Below are positions 20,799-31,006 of a stretch of 64,000 nt of DNA, one piece after another. The notes beneath the pieces were generated by a model. The model was not told the DNA's origin, ran no database searches, and was given only the letters and a program-made list of their open reading frames with translations. Source of the stretch: Pyropia yezoensis (taxonomy: Eukaryota; Rhodophyta; Bangiophyceae; Bangiales; Bangiaceae); NCBI GenBank assembly GCA_009829735.1, contig CM020618.1, positions 29,860,894-29,924,893 on the forward strand, in the 5' to 3' direction. Position numbers and translations under genes: made by a program. Numbering within the stretch: position 1 is the stretch's first letter; the number at the start of each line of letters is the position of its first letter.

Positions 20799-22520
20799 CT
20801 AGAGACGGTTGTATCTGGAGGCGGTACCCTGCACAGACGCACTGTCTATGTGCACAAGGCCCGCCCAGTCCGCGTGGCGGTCTCGCACAATGTCCCACCA
20901 TTCATCTCACATGGTTCCCGAGCTGGCCATGTACTCAATGTCCCCTACCACGTGGAGATGTGCCTATGCCCGGGACAGCATCACATTCATGTGGCGGGCA
21001 TCCCCGGTAAAGCGCATGCTGCACTCCCGTGTGTGTCTGTTGTCGGTGGGGACGGACTGTGCGAGTGACAGCAGCACGCAGTCCACCGACGCACCCTGAC
21101 AGCCGTCAACAGTAGACACTTGTACCGTGTACCGATGGTGCGTCTGTCGAGGTGGGGGGGTGGCCACTCGAACCCGCGTCACAGCGGCGCCGAGCAACCG
21201 TTGCTGGGCCCTGTACGGGGTCAACACGAGCACTCGCAGGTCGCATGAGGGATGCGACGTCCAGCCACGAAGCAGGTTCCTCAACTCCTCCTCCACCACA
21301 TGTACCTCCGCCTCGTTTGTCTTGCTTCCAGTGCCACGGTCGGATGCTTCCTGTCGAGCCGTGGGCGGTAATAGGGAGGTACTTGTGATGTGGAGCGGCT
21401 TCCGTCCCGACCGCGCCAGCCAGTCGGGTAATACCCGGGTGGCGCAGTCCCACAACGCCTTCGGCCCGACCGCACGCGCACCACCCGGGATCGACGGGTA
21501 GAACAAGCGTCGGTCAATGCCCCACAACAGGAGCCGCATAAGGTACTGCTCTCTTAGTGTCAATGGAGGGAGGTCCGGTTGAAGCCGCGCAAACACGCTG
21601 TCACCCATCGGGATGAGGTCGCCACTGTACCACATTCCACAGCTTTGTGGCAGCTGTGCAGGGTCACCCATAAACACGAAGCAGCGCGTAATCTTGGCGG
21701 ATTCTAGACAAGCCTCCCCCAACGCCCGGACAGCCGCAGAAACGGCCGCAGGGATGCTTGTCGAGGCAGCCTCGTCTACGGTGACGGCATGGTAGCCGAA
21801 GCTGCCGATGTCACTTCCCGTAGAGGAGGCCGTGGTTGTCACAACAACCGGCACATCCCGGGCGACTCGCTGGCGCAACCGCCGCATCGAATTCTTGACC
21901 GCCTTTGTAGCTTCCGCCAGCTCGTACTGTGCTGCCTGTACAATTCCGATGTCGACATGGGGCGCCCCCGTCATTGGTCGCAAGTGGCGGCTCCCCGGAA
22001 GAACAATAAGCCAGCACCGTGCGCTCTCCTTGTGCGACGGCCGTTCGTGCAACCTCCAGCCGCTGCACCACGTCAGGGTAGACACTAGGCAGCAAATCGT
22101 CGACGACGGCGTCAATGTGGGTGACGGCAACCGGGTCGTTCTTAGGCGGCACTAGACCGACCCGTAACAGCACAGGGAACGAAGTCCCCGGCGAAGACCC
22201 TGCCAGTTGTGCCAGATACCGGCGACCCCAACTGTAGCCTTGCAGCAGACCGTGCAGGGGCAGTAGTGCAGAGAGAATCTCGTCGCATGCGGCGTTGGTC
22301 CTCGACACAACCAGCAGCCTCGTGGAGAGAAATGGCTGATGCAGGCAACCAGACCGAATGAGGTCACCAACACGCAGCCAACACGGGGCGCGGCAAACGC
22401 GTCAACGATGGCCCTCACGATCCCCCCCTGGGACTTGTCCAGTTGGATCGATACGTCGAGGCGGGGAACGCGCGGAGGCCCACTGTCGGGACGTCGCTCC
22501 GGCGCTGACGGCAATGTGCC
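20799..22520 (-). pseudogene. Sen1/UPF1-like SF1B helicase domain, Walker A lost
   Basis: Helicase motifs appear in order on the minus strand: the Q-like LDKSQ near 22430, motif Ia LLVVSRTNAACDEIL near 22310, Walker B VDEAAST near 21770, motif III MGDPAQLPQ, motif IV VLVLTPYRAQQ, motif V STVDGCQGASVD, and motif VI ARHMNVMLSRA near 20970. The GPPGTGK Walker A loop is absent; where it should lie (about 22363-22372) the frame changes. Another frame change occurs near the C5 run at 21965-21969. A TAG at 20961-20963 and a TGA at 20907-20909 interrupt the conserved AHLHVVGD tail, which ends at TAG 20799-20801. With no Walker A and at least four lesions it cannot encode a working ATPase. Confidence 0.75.
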
Positions 22521-25500
22521 CTAGACAAGGGGGGTTGATGTATCCGCCCTCTCCGACGATTCCAGGCTACTACGGACAGAAAATGGCAGACGCGCCCACT
22601 CTCCGAGGCCGCTGCACTCCCACCAGTCGGAGACAATGCTCAAGGACAGGGTCCCCACCACGAACCGACGGGTGCCGTCGGAGCTGTTGGTGTGACAGGG
22701 CAACAGGGGGGCGTCTGTGTGTCGCACAGAAAGCCACAGCAGCGTCGCCTTGGTCGTGCCAGAGCCCGACTCGACTGGTTTCGCCACTACGCTGCGTCGG
22801 ACACAGTGCGCGTCGACGGGGGTACTGAACGAATGCTTGCTGGTGTCCGCCTCTGCCTGGTCCACCCATACGTTACACAGGTCCCCCGGTGAGGCAGCCG
22901 CCGCGTCCTCTGGCGGTCGAATGCGTCGGTCGTGCCGATCCCCGTCCTCCGACCCATCCTCGCAGTCGGGGAGTGGGTGACCTGACACGAAAACACTAAC
23001 GTCGACGGTCAGTGCCTGTGCGGCGTCTGAGTGTGTGGCAGGTATTACGTAAGACAATCCATAGCGGGTACGCAACACATCCGTGGGCGCACGTACAGGT
23101 GGGGTAAGGTCGCGGGGGGGGGGGGACCCAAGCGATCCCTGCCATGCATCGGCCGCGACAGCAGAGGCGGCCATACCGGCTTTGGCAACCACGAGCCGCA
23201 ACACACGCCGCCGCCATTTCGTCGCTGCGTCTTTCGCGGCGTTCGCATCCTCCTCGCCACGCAGAACAATGGTATCGACCGGCTTCCAAGTCGGCGTCGC
23301 GTTCCCCAGGGCGCAGACGCCCATGGCTTTGCGCATTGCCAGGCGCGGAGTCAGTTGCGGTAGATCCCCCACGTGGACCAGTTGCTGCTGCCCAGACGAG
23401 CCCCGGGGAGCTCCCGCGTGCCGCGTGACAATGACTGGTCCAGTTTCACCCCGTACTGGGCGACCCCTGGGGCAGGGAGGAACAGCCAAGCCATCAGCGA
23501 TGGAGTACGAGGTCGTTACCGGCTCCGAACGGAGAGCCACAAGCTCCTCATCGTCGTCAATGATCTCAATAGGGCAGTCCGCCGTACTCGTCCCGCGCGT
23601 GTTCACCGGCACAGATACACCTACACTCGTCCCCGGTGGGCCCCGCGGCTGGCTCTCCAGGTCACCGAGCAGCTGGTCAACTGTGCAACTCAGTGGCCGC
23701 AGGTCCCGACTGATCTTGCCGTAAAACAGGGCGCTTCTTACCTCGGCCAACCCCTCCAACAATACAGCGCCACTGCCCAACAAATCCCCACCACAGTTCG
23801 CCCGCAACAGCCGGTGCTTTGTGCTTGCCATCGCCGCTCGCGACACAGACAACGTGTGTGGTAAACCGACTCGGCCACGGCGACACACGGCACGCCAGTA
23901 CAGCTTTGCGGCGGAAGCCACCACTTCCCGGGTTCTGTCGCGGGGGTCGGCAAAGGCAAGACGCCATAGCCACGGTAGGGAGTCAAACCAGGCATCTGCC
24001 ACGGGCCTCGCGGACACCCTAATCTCGTCTGGACAGCCTTCCCATGCGGGCGACCCCAAAAATCGGACGCACCGCGCCAGCAGGCGCCGCACGTCACCCA
24101 TGACCGACGCCATCGTCCTTGCTGGCAACCTGCCACCACCCTTGTGGTACAAGTGATTCAGGAAATATGTCAAGCGGGCCCCCGCCGCGTGTCTGCCTTC
24201 GGCGGAGCGCATGGAATCAGCAACTCTCACGGGCAGGGCGACGACAAATGCATCACAGCACCGAACAAGCGCCGTACACACAGCGAAAGCCTGGAAGGGT
24301 ACGTACTCGCCCGACGGTCCGTCACGTGCAGCTGCAATGGGCAGCGTGCGAAAGAAAGCGTCCACGGCAATGGCAAAGATGAACAGACTGCCGGGAGAGG
24401 GGCACGGCTTGTGATCACGCAGGACCGTGCCCGCCACAGGCGCCTGACCGGCTGCAGCCGGGGCTCGACCAGCGACGCCCTCTTCAACAACTGCCGCGGT
24501 GTCCGCCTCGTTGGCAGCCGTGCGGGTGAAGACGCTCCTGCAAAGACGGAGTAGAGCGTCTGGAGACCATGACCGCAGCTCGCCCAGCGTCTGCGTTGCA
24601 CTTGCTGGTATCGTCATCATCGTCTCGTTTCCGGTCTCAAACCAATGCGCCAACAGGCACATAAGGTGATGTGACTCCTTTCGCAGCGACACGTCCGCCG
24701 AAATCAGCAGTCCCAGACCTGTGCCCGCAAGCGTGTACACGCAGGTAGTCAAGTTTCCCACCGCTTCGCCACTCTGGACATGGGAGGGGGTGCGAAGTAC
24801 GACACAAACGCAGCGGAGAAGCGTGGTGACGTATGTAGTCACCCCTGCACACCACGGACCAAACTCGGGGGTCTCCGTGGCGATAAAGCCGGGCACGAAC
24901 GCGATGATACCTGGCACAGACAACCACCTGGTCGTTCGCGGGTGGGCAACAATCGCCACAGCGCGGGTCCCCGCACAGAGGGCATTCCGTTCTTGCCCAC
25001 CGTCTTTGCACGCGGCCGTGGCCGTCGACATGCGAAGCACAAGCACCGTACACATCTTCTCCGGTCGTGATCGCAGAAGAACATCACGGGCTGCGTCGTC
25101 CGTCGCCGCGAGGGCCAAGTCAACCACCAGTGACAAGTCCCGGGCCGCAAGCGCAGCCAGAGCATCCGCCGCCGCCGCCGGCCAGTAGCCCAATCGCCAT
25201 GCAAGGGAGAGAAACCGGAGGATATCACCCGTGTTCGTATAGTCGCGGACGGATGTCCGCGTCTGACGGCCCGACAACAACAAGAGGCATGTGGCCTCCA
25301 CGGCGGACTCGTTCAGAAGACCAGACGAGGACAGTATCTGCGGCTGCTCCTGCTGCTCGCCGCCTACGCTGGGCCTACGGGACGGCAGTGAAGACGCACT
25401 TTGACGCGCGGACCATGTAGTCCCAGCCCGCTGCCCGCTGCCCATCGCAGTGGCACAAACAGCCAAGGCCGACAGGCGTGATCCCATAGACCACGACTCC

Positions 25501-26102
25501 GGGTCCGTGACGGGCAAGACGATGACAGACAACAGACAGGCAACGACCTTGGCAGGTAGACAAACAACGGAAGAGTCCTTGTCACAGCGCAGAGCCGCAC
25601 ACAGTCCACGGCGAAAGACATCCATGACGTCACTTCGATCGGCTACAGGCCATACGAGCTCGCGCAACTTGAGAACCACAGCGTACGCGACGATGGGGTC
25701 TACCGGAACGCCCTCGTGGGGCGCAAGAAGACGCGCAGCGACATCGGTCGCATCACGTATCAGCGCTGACAACGTGGCCGTGGGGGGGGTTCCGCCGCCC
25801 GTCAGCAACTGTCGGCAACCATCAGCAACGAGCACGTCCAGCTTCTCTGCATCGGTGCCACAAGGCACAGAGGTGGTGGTCGGGTCACCAAGGCGAGCAG
25901 CGGTTGCTGATAATGGTACAGGCGTTGGTCCCGTCCGCTCAGGAACACTTCCATGGGAAGGAAAACTTCCATGGACCGTAGCTGATCGGGCATTTACGCC
26001 TGCCTCGGCATAGTCCCGTCCACCGACCGTTGTGTGGGTAGCCACAACAGGCCGGATGTCGTCTGGCGAACCCTCCTCGCCGTTGCCGTCTTGGAAGTCC
26101 AT
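22521..26102 (-). CDS. Large protein, probable N-terminal region of the Sen1-like helicase
   Basis: Open from ATG 26102 (MDFQDGNGEEG) for 1193 codons, ending in TAG at 22521-22523. It lies on the same strand as, and directly upstream of, the helicase domain. The middle is alpha-helical, with many Leu/Ala/Val-rich segments and a patch WLWRLAFADPRDRTREVV like the helical N-terminal domain of Sen1/senataxin. An acidic segment (EIIDDDEELVAL) follows. The last ~200 residues (RRFVVGTLSLSIVSDWWEC) may be the start of helicase domain 1. The TAG lies in CCCCCCTTGTCTAG, a good 3' splice acceptor, so a short intron could join it to the helicase frame. No family assignment is certain. It may be the surviving 5' part of a pseudogene. 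Confidence 0.6.
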   Translation of the reverse strand: MDFQDGNGEEGSPDDIRPVVATHTTVGGRDYAEAGVNARSATVHGSFPSHGSVPERTGPTPVPLSATAARLGDPTTTSVPCGTDAEKLDVLVADGCRQLLTGGGTPPTATLSALIRDATDVAARLLAPHEGVPVDPIVAYAVVLKLRELVWPVADRSDVMDVFRRGLCAALRCDKDSSVVCLPAKVVACLLSVIVLPVTDPESWSMGSRLSALAVCATAMGSGQRAGTTWSARQSASSLPSRRPSVGGEQQEQPQILSSSGLLNESAVEATCLLLLSGRQTRTSVRDYTNTGDILRFLSLAWRLGYWPAAAADALAALAARDLSLVVDLALAATDDAARDVLLRSRPEKMCTVLVLRMSTATAACKDGGQERNALCAGTRAVAIVAHPRTTRWLSVPGIIAFVPGFIATETPEFGPWCAGVTTYVTTLLRCVCVVLRTPSHVQSGEAVGNLTTCVYTLAGTGLGLLISADVSLRKESHHLMCLLAHWFETGNETMMTIPASATQTLGELRSWSPDALLRLCRSVFTRTAANEADTAAVVEEGVAGRAPAAAGQAPVAGTVLRDHKPCPSPGSLFIFAIAVDAFFRTLPIAAARDGPSGEYVPFQAFAVCTALVRCCDAFVVALPVRVADSMRSAEGRHAAGARLTYFLNHLYHKGGGRLPARTMASVMGDVRRLLARCVRFLGSPAWEGCPDEIRVSARPVADAWFDSLPWLWRLAFADPRDRTREVVASAAKLYWRAVCRRGRVGLPHTLSVSRAAMASTKHRLLRANCGGDLLGSGAVLLEGLAEVRSALFYGKISRDLRPLSCTVDQLLGDLESQPRGPPGTSVGVSVPVNTRGTSTADCPIEIIDDDEELVALRSEPVTTSYSIADGLAVPPCPRGRPVRGETGPVIVTRHAGAPRGSSGQQQLVHVGDLPQLTPRLAMRKAMGVCALGNATPTWKPVDTIVLRGEEDANAAKDAATKWRRRVLRLVVAKAGMAASAVAADAWQGSLGSPPPRDLTPPVRAPTDVLRTRYGLSYVIPATHSDAAQALTVDVSVFVSGHPLPDCEDGSEDGDRHDRRIRPPEDAAAASPGDLCNVWVDQAEADTSKHSFSTPVDAHCVRRSVVAKPVESGSGTTKATLLWLSVRHTDAPLLPCHTNSSDGTRRFVVGTLSLSIVSDWWECSGLGEWARLPFSVRSSLESSERADTSTPLV

Positions 26103-26195
26103 CAAGCAGTCTGGCGGTCACAACCAGGGCACCGACGGGACCGACGGGGAAGAGGATGAAAGGAGGGGAGCGGACTGGAGGAGCGGGAGGGCAGG

Positions 26196-26410
26196 GAAGG
26201 AAGGAAGCGGGCAGCAGCGGGTGGGGGGGGGGGAAGCACACGGGGGGCACCAGTTGTCGCAACGGCCCCCCCCCTGCGGGGAAGACGTGCACCGGTTGAC
26301 AGCCAAACCCCGTCGACTTCTCCCCCACCCCACGCGCCCCCCACCACTCCCTTCTCCCCGTACCCCCCCGCACCCGCACCCGCCCGCCACCTCCCTCCCG
26401 CACGTCCTTT
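26196..26410 (+). repeat. Shared upstream module, copy 1
   Basis: About 200 bp, with GGAAGCACACGGGGGGCACC, GTCGCAACGGCCCCCCCCTGC and GAAGACGTGCACCGGTTGA, then CAGCCAAACCCCGTCG and a C-rich tail. It is nearly the same as 44598-44790 and partly matches the reverse strand at 45740-45787. Here it sits directly upstream of the minus-strand gene starting at 26102 and directly left of minisatellite array B. Confidence 0.85.
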
Positions 26411-26427
26411 TCCCCACCACAGCGCAT

Positions 26428-27700
26428 TCATGGGATTCGGGGGGGGCCCTACATGCCATCTGCACGGGGTTGGTTTTGTGAGTGGCCTACAGGCCACATA
26501 CACGGGATTTGGGGGGGGGGTGGGTGGCCCGACAGGCCACCTTCACGGGGTTGGGATTGAGGGGGGCCCACAGGCGACCTGTACGGGATTCGGTGGGGGG
26601 CCCACAGGCGACCTACACGGGATTCGGGGGGGGCCGACATGCCACAAACACGGAATTCGAGGGAGGCCGACCGGCCACCTGCACGGGGTTGGGATTGAAG
26701 AGGGCCGACAGGCCACATACACGGGAATGGGGGGGGGACCGACAGGCCAGCTTCACGGGATTGGGGGGGGGGTGACAGGCCTCCGGCACAGGTTGGGATT
26801 CGGGGGGCGCCCGACAGGCCACATACACGGAATTCGGGGGGGGCCTACAGGCCACCTGCACGAAGTTGGGATTGAGGGGGGCCGACAGGCCACATACACG
26901 GGAATGGGGAGGTGGCCTAGAGGCCGCCTGCACGGGATTCGGGGTGGGGCGACAGGCCACCTGCACGGGGTTGGGATTGAGGGCGGCCGACAGGCCACCT
27001 ACACGGGATTCGGGGGGGGCCTACAGGCCACCTGCACGGGGTTCAAATTGAGGGGGGCCCACAGGCGACCTACACGGGGTTGGGATTGAGGGGGGGGACA
27101 GGCCACAAACACAAGATTTTGGATTCGGCGGGGCCCTACAGGCCACCTGCACGGGGTTGGAATTGATGGGGGCCCACAGGCGACCTACATGGGGTTGGGA
27201 TTGAGGGGGAGGACAGGCCACAAACACGGGATTCGGGGGGGGCCGACAGGTCACAAAACAGGGCATTCGGGGGGGGGCGACAGGCCACCTGCACAGGGTG
27301 GGGATTGAGTGGGGCAGACAGGCCACATAAACGGTATTCGGGGGGGGCCTACAGGCCACCTGCACAGGGTTGGGATTAAGGGGGGCCGACAGGCCACATA
27401 CACGGGATTTAAGGGGGGGCCGGCAGGCCACAAACACGGGATTCGGGGGGGGCCTACAAGCCACCTGCACAGGGTTGGGATTGAGGGGGGCTGACAGGCC
27501 ACATACACGGGATTTGAGGGGGGGCCGACAGGCCACCTGCACGGGATATGGGATTGTGGGTGGCCGACAGGCCACATACACGGGATTTGGGGGGGGGCCG
27601 ACAGGCCACATACACGGGATTTGGGGGCGGGCCGACAGGCCACCTTCACGGCATTTGGGGGGGGCCCTACAGGCCATCTGCACGGGGTTGGGATTCGAGG
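26428..27700 (+). repeat. Minisatellite array B
   Basis: About 35 units of the family described at 9788-10409, with the same two subtypes and additional variants (ACATACACGGGA, ACAAACACGGGA). It lies between two divergent genes. Long open frames through it (GGRQATYTGFGG-like) reflect the repeat and are not considered genes. Confidence 0.95.
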
Positions 27701-28451
27701 GGGGCGTACCCACACCGCGCCGCTGTCCCCAGTAGCCGCCCACCGGCAGCAACCGCCCGTCTCCGGCACGTGCAACAGCCCCCTTCCCCGCGCGCGGCGA
27801 CACTCCCCCCCGCCCCCCCCCCCCCCCCCCCCTGCTCCCCTATGCCCAACATGAGCGGGCTGTCGCCTGGTCGCCCTGACGACATTGCGGTGGATCCTGG
27901 GCGGCACCTTGCTGTCAGTTTTATCCGCACATTATCGGCAGATGGCAGCAAGGCTGTCCCGACCCCCTCATCATTTCCAGCCCCGAGGCCATGGTGTATC
28001 GACCCCGACGACAATTCCGCTGCTTGTGACCTTTCTCAGAGCCGCCTGTACGCCCTACTGCACAACCGACGCACGGTGGATCGCGTTGCAAAGGCTCGAC
28101 TGGCTGTGGAAGCCACGGACCAGACGGTCAAGGTCGCCACAGAACGTACGGCGGACCTGGAACGCTTACGGGATGCACTCGGAGAGCTCGCCAAAGCTGC
28201 GGCTGCACATCTTGCGGCTCTTCGGACAGTCTCCAAAGGAGAGGCCGAGGCAAAGCGCTGTACGGACAGTGTACAAGTAGCGCGGACGGCCTTGAACAAG
28301 GCGGAAGCGAGCGTAACGGCATGTGGCAGAGCCGTCGTTGAAGCAGAGGAGCAGACACAAAGGACGGCCGAGGAGCTACGCATCGCGTCAGCGGCCTCGT
28401 CTAGGGCAGAGGAGGAGCTACGGGACGCGCAACCCACCCTCGCAGTGGCGG

Positions 28452-29094
28452 TGTGGCGTTTGTGGCCCTCGTTCCTCCTCCGGAGACAGCGGAGTGCTGG
28501 CCTACGTTGGGTCGTCAGCGGATCCTTGGTCGGCCGTCACGGGATGGCGGGACTTGCTGGCCGCCCGTTGTGGACTGACCAAGGGAGGCTGTTGTACCCC
28601 CCTGGACTTGGTGCCCTTGGATTTGACTGTTTTCTATGCATTTGTCTCTTCTCGATTTTCCTTGCGTATTTTCGTGCTTTTCGCCCTTTTTCTCCCATTG
28701 GGTTTTTCGGGCGGATTGCATCTGTGTGTGGGGGGTTTTCAATTGCTTTTCTTTCGAGGAATTACTGTTGGCGCGGGTGCCCCGGTGTGCTCCGGTGTAG
28801 GCCGGGTGCATGCTGGCACTTGGCCCGCTGGGGAGGGCGCCTGGGAGGTCACCTGGAAAGCTCTTTGGAGGGTTCTCAGGGGCTTGGCCCGGGGTCCCGA
28901 CGAGGTCCCTCTTGTAAAACAACGTTGCTTTGGGTTTCTCCTTCCCCTTGGGCAAAAGCCTTTTACCTTTACCTCGGACCTTGAGGTGGGCAAGCGCGCG
29001 TGGGGTTCCCTGGCCCGTTTCTTCTAGTGGTTACCCGTGGTCCCTCTGGGGTGGATTGGGTTCCCTGTGGGCACGCGGTGGTCATAACGCTACA
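28452..29094 (+). repeat. 5' LTR of element 2
   Basis: 643 bp, TG...CA ends, differing from the 3' LTR by single bases at about five sites in its first 350 bp. The sequence TTAATGGTGGAGCAGCAGGG follows; the TGG at its start is where a tRNA primer-binding site would begin, but I did not identify the tRNA. Confidence 0.95.
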
Positions 29095-29242
29095 TTAATG
29101 GTGGAGCAGCAGGGGAGGGGCAATCTATCTCCTGTATCAGGTTGCCTCTCTCCCTCTTTTGAAGCGGATCGCCGTGCTCTCGTGGTTCCTGTTCCTTCCT
29201 AGCGGGGCCTGACGGCCTGCTAGTCGAGTGCCGACGGCCAGC

Positions 29243-30950
29243 ATGGCGGACCTACCCCCTGACGGTCGGGGCCGGGGCCGCGGTGCGCCATCGGACGTGT
29301 CCCAAGTTACGCCGGCGGGAGAAGGTGAAGGCTCAGGAGTTGGCTGTGGCCGTGGTCGCGGTGGGCCCTTGAGACATCCCCCGCCCCGTTCTCTTACTCC
29401 GCCCTTTGGTGGGCCTAGCCGTGGCTTACCAGCCCTGGGGCCAACTGATTTACGGTCTGTCCTAAACGACTTTCGAACGGACATTTTGGCCGAGGTGTCC
29501 CGGGCTGTGACTGCCAGCCAGGCGGCCAGCACTCCCACGGTCGTTGAGGATCAAGCGGGCCCACCAGGTGTCATCGGTGGCTCGCGCACAAGCAACAAGA
29601 GCAAGGGCCGTCGTGGTCGCCGTCCTCACCGTCGTGGCCCTTATTCGTCGTCGGATTCGGATTCTAAGTCATCTACATCATCGGCCACCGAAGGTGACCA
29701 GGACGAAAGTGAACACGTGGCTGCCAACGTCTCGGAAGGCCCCAAGGTAATCGCGGCAGCGGACGATCGCTTTGCCCGTGTTTTGGACTACAGCACGTAT
29801 CGGCTGCGGAACCGGGAAACCAAATACGGCACGAAGGAGGCCAGTAAAATGGGGAGAACGGCCAAGAACATGAAACACTCTTTTGGGGGCTACCCCCCCT
29901 TCTCTGGCAAGGAGCCCCTGAATGTCTTCGCATGGCTACGCAAGTTCACCAAGGCCTGCGACGATAAAGGCGTGTCGGAGGGGATGGCCCTCTACGCGAT
30001 GCCCCACTTTCTTTCGGGTGACGCGGAGACGCGGTACACGCGGGGCCCTCCCTGATTCCGCCAGTACGTCGGGTGGTTGCTCTATAACGACGTACCCCGA
30101 GGCCATCAATTGGTTTTTGGAGACCTACGCGGAGCCGCATACGCTGGCCCTGGCGCAAGACAAGTTTAGTCGGGCCGCGAAGGAGTCGGATGAGACCGTT
30201 GAGGCCTTCGATCTACGCCTACGAAGCCTCTCTAAGTCTCGTGGGAATATCCATTCCGAAAGGACTATGAAACAACAACTCATTCAAAGCCTACCGGAAT
30301 TCCTGCGTACGGACGCCTTCGTCTACAACGACCCCGCCTGCACGTACCAAATGTTGTTTACCTACACGGCCGGCAAGTTCAAGGCGGCCAAGGATGTCAT
30401 CGAGTTGGCCAAGGGGGGCTCCAAGGGGGAGGACGGGGGTCGAAGGACCTCATTTATCCCACAACCCCCTACGCCAGGGCGGCGGCTTTCTGCAATGGCC
30501 ATCGGTGAGGTGAAGGCCACGGAGGCAACAGACAAGACGGCCAACCATCAGGCCGATGATAAGGCTACCCCCTCGTCTTGGGCCTACGAGCCCGCTACTC
30601 GTCGCTATCTGGCCAGCCGGACGCAAGAGGGACGTGGACCGCTGCGTTGCTACGTATGCTGGGAGGCAGGCCATATGGCCCACGAATGCTCCAAGCTATC
30701 GGAGGCCCAGCGGAAGAATGTGATCAGGGCCCGCGACGCGTTCCTGCAGTCTACACGGGGCCACAAGAAGATGAACGATGAGGCCAAGTACTGTGAGCAG
30801 CAAGACATCAACCGTCGGACTCGAACGGCGGTCGTACAGGCCCTCTGCGATGGGATTGAACAGTCGGACGAAGAGGAGGACGTCCGTCGGTCGGCCAAGT
30901 CTCTACGGGCCATGTCGGCTGGACCCCCTCCGCCTTCGGGGGAAGCGTAA
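29243..30950 (+). pseudogene. gag: Gag of element 2, with one frameshift
   Basis: The ATG at 29243 (MADLPPDGRGRGRG) has a good start context. A basic/serine-rich N-terminus is followed by the capsid region. The frame ends at TGA 30053-30055, and the capsid continues in another frame (AINWFLETYAEPHTLALAQD), so a frameshift lies in GGGGCCCTCCC at about 30043-30053. A zinc knuckle C-x2-C-x4-H-x4-C (CYVCWEAGHMAHEC) is at 30648-30689. The gene ends at 30950. The pol frame is -1 relative to this downstream gag frame, as in element 1. Confidence 0.85.
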
Positions 30951-31006
30951 CGGGGAGTGGGCCCTCACCTACTCCCCGTTCAAGGGATAGAACCTGCACG
31001 CCTACG

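Noticed and set aside
26430-27735. GGRQATYTG-repeat proteins across array B
   Set aside because: All frames of the minisatellite are open; translations simply restate the repeat.
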